A DNA stretch of 8,486 nucleotides, taken from the NCBI GenBank assembly GCA_003645115.1, contig QNEG01000052.1, forward strand, positions 1 through 8,486, in the 5' to 3' direction. Below the pieces are notes generated by a model. That model searched no databases and was not told where the DNA came from. It worked only from the letters and a program-made list of their open reading frames with translations. The position numbers and the translations under genes are program-made. Source of the DNA: a bacterium (GTDB taxonomy: Bacteria; UBP14; UBA6098; B30-G16). Positions 6,577 through 8,486 of this stretch are shown here, piece after piece (the first letter of the stretch is position 1; every line of letters starts with the position of its first letter).

Positions 6577-7843
6577 ACGGCATATCAGCGAAACAATATC
6601 TATAATTTCTAAACTATACAATATCACTGGAACAGACCGTGCACTACTAACAAATATAGTAAATGGAGTAATCAAAAATCTATCCTTTCTGGATTATGGA
6701 TTATCCAAACTATTGAGTGCGGGAAGATTTCCCTCCACCGATGCTACTAATGCTCTTCGAGTCGGTGCATACCAAATTTATGCTACTCGTATTCCCGATT
6801 ATGCCAGTGTAGATACTACGGTAGAAGCATTGCGTTCATTGAATGCAAGTCCCGGCGAGATTTCATTGGTAAATGCAGTGTTGAGAAAATTCATTCGGAA
6901 ATGGAAGTATATAAAACTTCCCGACGATGACCTGAATTACCTTTCCATAAAATATTCGCACCCGCAATGGTTAGTTAGTCGCTGGCTGGAAAGATACGGT
7001 AAAAATATTACCGAGAAGATGCTATCCGCCAATAATGAATCACCACCGAGAACATATCGGATAAATATACTGCGAATTGCTCCACAAGACTGTAAATCTA
7101 ATATGCGAAAACAGGGTATCGATTTTTCAGAGACAGTATTCACAGAATATTTCGAATTGAATGATAAAATTCCTGTAGAGGAATTTAGCTTATTTCGAGA
7201 CGGAATGGTCAGCGTTCAGGATGCGGCATTCGGCATTCCAATCAGAGCGCTGGAACCATCGCAATCGGCTATGATATTGGAAATCGGTTCGGCTCCAGGA
7301 GGAAAAACTACTGACATAATAGAAAAACTGGACGGAGAAGTAAAAAATTTATTCGCTGTGGATATTTCATACTCCAGAATACGATTTATATTGGAAAATG
7401 TGGAACGATTAGGACATCCCGTTCCTAATATTATAGTTGCCGATGGCAAATCTGCACCATTCGAAGCGGGAACATTCGATAGTATATTCATCGATGCGCC
7501 TTGTTCCTCGCTGGGAATAATTCGGAGACATCCCGAAATCCGCTGGCATAAAAAGCCCGATGATATACTAACGATGGCGAAAATGCAAACAGAATTAATC
7601 CACAGTGCAGTAAATCTTCTAAAATCCAATGGGACACTCGTATTTACTACTTGCACCACCGAGCCGGAGGAAAATCAAAACGCAGTCCAAACCATAACCA
7701 AATCGGGAATGAAAATAATTCCTATCCCCGATGTGCCATCACAATTTCTGGAATCGAATGGAACAATGGCAATAACTTATCCTTATCGTGATAATATGGA
7801 TGGCAGTTTCACTGTTCGAGCTAAAAAATTAGGTTCTTGTTAA
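6497..7843 (+). CDS. rsmB: 16S rRNA (cytosine(967)-C(5))-methyltransferase RsmB
   Basis: 448 residues (E. coli RsmB is 429). The N-terminal part (about 10-135) is a NusB-like RNA-binding domain, with GTDRALLTNIVNGVIKN at 45-61 and ASVDTTVEALRSL at 103-115. The C-terminal part (about 230-445) is a Rossmann SAM methyltransferase: motif I ILEIGSAPGGKTTD (260-273), acidic D289 and D316, and motif IV DAPCSSLGIIRRHPEIRW (333-350) with C336. Motif VI FTTCTTEPEEN (383-393) holds C386, the expected nucleophile. The RRHPEIRW stretch separates RsmB from RsmF/NSUN relatives. Motif I has GS where many members have CA, a mild deviation. The enzyme methylates C967 of 16S rRNA (E. coli numbering) with SAM. 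It is the last gene of the operon and overlaps the DUF502 gene by 80 nt. Its N-terminal residues 1-27 are read from the overlap. Confidence 0.93.
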   Translation: MNNINCSKPILIRKGAIRALSQILKNRRHISETISIISKLYNITGTDRALLTNIVNGVIKNLSFLDYGLSKLLSAGRFPSTDATNALRVGAYQIYATRIPDYASVDTTVEALRSLNASPGEISLVNAVLRKFIRKWKYIKLPDDDLNYLSIKYSHPQWLVSRWLERYGKNITEKMLSANNESPPRTYRINILRIAPQDCKSNMRKQGIDFSETVFTEYFELNDKIPVEEFSLFRDGMVSVQDAAFGIPIRALEPSQSAMILEIGSAPGGKTTDIIEKLDGEVKNLFAVDISYSRIRFILENVERLGHPVPNIIVADGKSAPFEAGTFDSIFIDAPCSSLGIIRRHPEIRWHKKPDDILTMAKMQTELIHSAVNLLKSNGTLVFTTCTTEPEENQNAVQTITKSGMKIIPIPDVPSQFLESNGTMAITYPYRDNMDGSFTVRAKKLGSC

Positions 7844-7912
7844 AAAAGTTGGTTAATAGAATGCGTTGATAGTGAGCAATTTCAGGTATTGCAAATCTTA
7901 CTCCGTATGTTG
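7844..7912 (+). other. rsmB 3' flank with a weak stem
   Basis: GCAAT (7876-7880) can pair with ATTGC (7888-7892) around a 7-nt loop, but no U-tract follows. No clear rho-independent terminator is visible for the operon. The next hairpin, at 7913-7932, may do that work. Confidence 0.25.
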
Positions 7913-7932
7913 GGGCGAATAATCATTCGCCC
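7913..7932. repeat. GGGCGAAT/ATTCGCCC palindrome
   Basis: A perfect 8-bp stem (7913-7920 with 7925-7932) closes a 4-nt AATC loop, 69 nt after the rsmB stop. The shape and GC-rich base resemble REP-type intergenic palindromes. It could stop or stabilise the operon transcript, although no U-tract follows. On the - strand it supplies the last codons and the stop of the small ORF at 7923-8141. Confidence 0.65.
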
Positions 7933-8141
7933 TTACAGTATTTTGCATAATTGGCGATGTATTGTATGCGCCCGAGAACTTTTACAGCAAAGCTTTTGAT
8001 TACTTTGAGTCGCGATTCCACTACTTCGGGGACAAACATTTGAATTTTATTTATTGCTCGGTGGTTCTTTTTGCGCATCAGCACTTTTTTTGCGCCCTCA
8101 GAAAGATTTTGTGCGATGAACAATTTTTCGTAATTATTCAT
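7923..8141 (-). CDS. candidate small basic protein, unknown function
   Basis: 72 codons from ATG, product unrecognised. The predicted protein is lysine-rich, with a VPEVVESRLKVIKSFAVKVL stretch at about residues 38-57 that reads like an amphipathic helix. Codon choice looks no different from the neighbours. Against it: no usable Shine-Dalgarno (AGGGA is 14 nt from the ATG), and the frame stays open upstream of the ATG through the palindromes at 8161-8198. The last residues (KGE) and the stop come from the 7913-7932 palindrome. It may be a real small gene, or the remnant of a gene whose ends were replaced by repeats. The + strand reading of the same stretch (7962-8204) looks less protein-like. 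Confidence 0.3.
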   Translation of the reverse strand: MNNYEKLFIAQNLSEGAKKVLMRKKNHRAINKIQMFVPEVVESRLKVIKSFAVKVLGRIQYIANYAKYCKGE

Positions 8142-8160
8142 CTCGGCAATTTTGATCCCT

Positions 8161-8178
8161 ATCCCGACGAGTCGGGAT
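8161..8178. repeat. ATCCCGAC/GTCGGGAT palindrome
   Basis: A perfect inverted repeat (8161-8168 with 8171-8178) with a 2-nt centre. As RNA it would form a 7-bp stem with a CGAG tetraloop. It is the second element of the repeat island downstream of rsmB. Confidence 0.65.
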
Positions 8179-8183
8179 TTGTC

Positions 8184-8198
8184 CCCCTTGGTAAGGGG
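8184..8198. repeat. CCCCTT/AAGGGG hairpin
   Basis: CCCCTT (8184-8189) pairs with AAGGGG (8193-8198) around a 3-nt loop. The GGGG can also pair with the C-tract at 8205-8209. It resembles the hairpin at 8244-8259 (CCCCTTG shared), so it is probably a member of the same family. Confidence 0.55.
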
Positions 8199-8201
8199 AG
8201 T

Positions 8202-8261
8202 TAACCCCCTAATTCACTCCGCTTACGCTCCGTGAATTTTGTCCCCCTTGATAAAGGGGAC
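8202..8261. repeat. composite repeat, full copy of the gcvPB-leader repeat
   Basis: In order: TAACCCCCTA (8202-8211); an AATTCAC/GTGAATT hairpin (8211-8217 with 8232-8238, 14-nt loop); then GTCCCC/GGGGAC (8241-8246 with 8256-8261), which contains TCCCCCTTGATAAA (8242-8255). The first and last boxes match 3731-3740 and 3766-3779 exactly. This copy keeps the closing GGGGAC arm that the other lacks. The shape resembles short non-autonomous palindromic repeats that spread between genes. Confidence 0.65.
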
Positions 8262-8264
8262 AGA

Positions 8265-8278
8265 GGCGCGTCAGCGCC
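8265..8278. repeat. GGCGC/GCGCC hairpin
   Basis: A perfect 5-bp GC stem (8265-8269 with 8274-8278) around a GTCA tetraloop, 3 nt after the composite repeat and followed by AAAGGGG (8280-8286). It probably forms the outer part of the same mobile or dispersed unit. Confidence 0.5.
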
Positions 8279-8387
8279 GAAAGGGGTTGCTGAAAATTTT
8301 TCCGTCTCAACAAATGCTTCTTTCGTCTCCAACATTGCATTAAACTCGTCCAAATCCAAATGGAATATCTCCAAAGATGTTCAAGCA

Positions 8388-8486
8388 CTATTGGATATGT
8401 GATGTCAGCATACTTATAAAATAGGCGATTTGCATCATAGCGTGGACTCCCAGAGTAAAACTATCGCCTTCCCGGACACTGATAAA
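8388..8486 (-). CDS. possible C-terminus of a gene entering from the right
   Basis: The frame is open from the window edge for 32 codons to a TAG (8390-8388). The peptide (containing DSFTLGVHAMMQIAYFISML) is hydrophobic in its second half and could be a C-terminal helix. It is too short to assign. Other frames of this stretch contain stops within 20 codons. This is weak support for a gene beyond the window. Confidence 0.2.
   Translation of the reverse strand, partial: FISVREGDSFTLGVHAMMQIAYFISMLTSHIQ

Larger units (their letters stand above)
8201..8374 (-). pseudogene. protein-like reading frame that runs into repeats
   Basis: The frame reads 57 codons from a TTG (8374-8372) to the TAA at 8203-8201. 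The first 30 residues look protein-like (acidic and F/L-rich, for example HLDLDEFNAMLETKEAFVE). The rest (PFGADAPLSPLSRG and on) is translated from the repeats at 8202-8286. There is no Shine-Dalgarno, an in-frame TGA lies just upstream, and the only ATG is residue 14. It may be a truncated gene fragment whose end was replaced by repeats, or chance. The product is not recognised. Confidence 0.25.

Noticed and set aside
7962..8204. + strand 80-codon ORF overlapping the repeat island
   Set aside because: It runs through two palindromes, has no ribosome binding site, and is the shadow of the more protein-like - strand frame.
8161..8278. CRISPR array
   Set aside because: The palindromes differ in sequence and spacing; there is no repeat-spacer periodicity.

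Overview
The window is a piece of an AT-rich (roughly 40% GC, by eye) bacterial chromosome. The organism is probably diderm: it has a TolB-type periplasmic beta-propeller with a signal peptide, next to an FtsB-like divisome protein. The two-subunit form of glycine decarboxylase (GcvPB separate from GcvPA) and the spread of short C/G-tract palindromes between genes would suit an anaerobic or uncultured lineage. That taxonomic hint is inference, and I cannot name a phylum.

Layout. (1) Positions 1-854, + strand: the 3' part of a fold-type II PLP enzyme of the cysteine-synthase family, cut by the window edge, with a C-terminal extension of about 95 residues. (2) Positions 965-2158, - strand: a coiled coil-GAF-HD-GYP protein, a likely cyclic-di-GMP phosphodiesterase, converging on gene 1. 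(3) Positions 2260-3711, - strand: gcvPB, glycine decarboxylase subunit 2, with a clear promoter and a leader of about 120 nt that carries repeat motifs. (4) Positions 3712-4206: a divergent intergenic region of about 495 nt with both outward promoters and no convincing gene. (5) Positions 4207-7843, + strand: a compact run of four genes, tolB, an ftsB/divIC-like gene, a DUF502 membrane protein gene and rsmB. Their junctions are tight (a 9-nt gap, direct abutment, then an 80-nt overlap), so they are probably one operon. (6) Positions 7844-8486: an island of at least five short palindromes, with one candidate small ORF and apparent ORF remnants on the - strand.

How the genes fit together. The + strand operon joins envelope constriction (TolB of Tol-Pal), septum assembly (FtsB-like), an uncharacterised two-pass membrane protein (DUF502) and ribosome modification (RsmB, the 16S rRNA C967 m5C methyltransferase). 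No tolQ, tolR, tolA or pal is present in the window. On the - strand, gcvPB stands without gcvPA, gcvH or gcvT. The HD-GYP gene downstream of it probably has its own promoter.

I found no convincing new multi-gene system. The items most worth a second look are the repeat architecture shared by the gcvPB leader and the 3' island, the 80-nt out-of-frame overlap between the DUF502 gene and rsmB, the lone gcvPB, and the ORF-like remnants that run through repeats at the right end.
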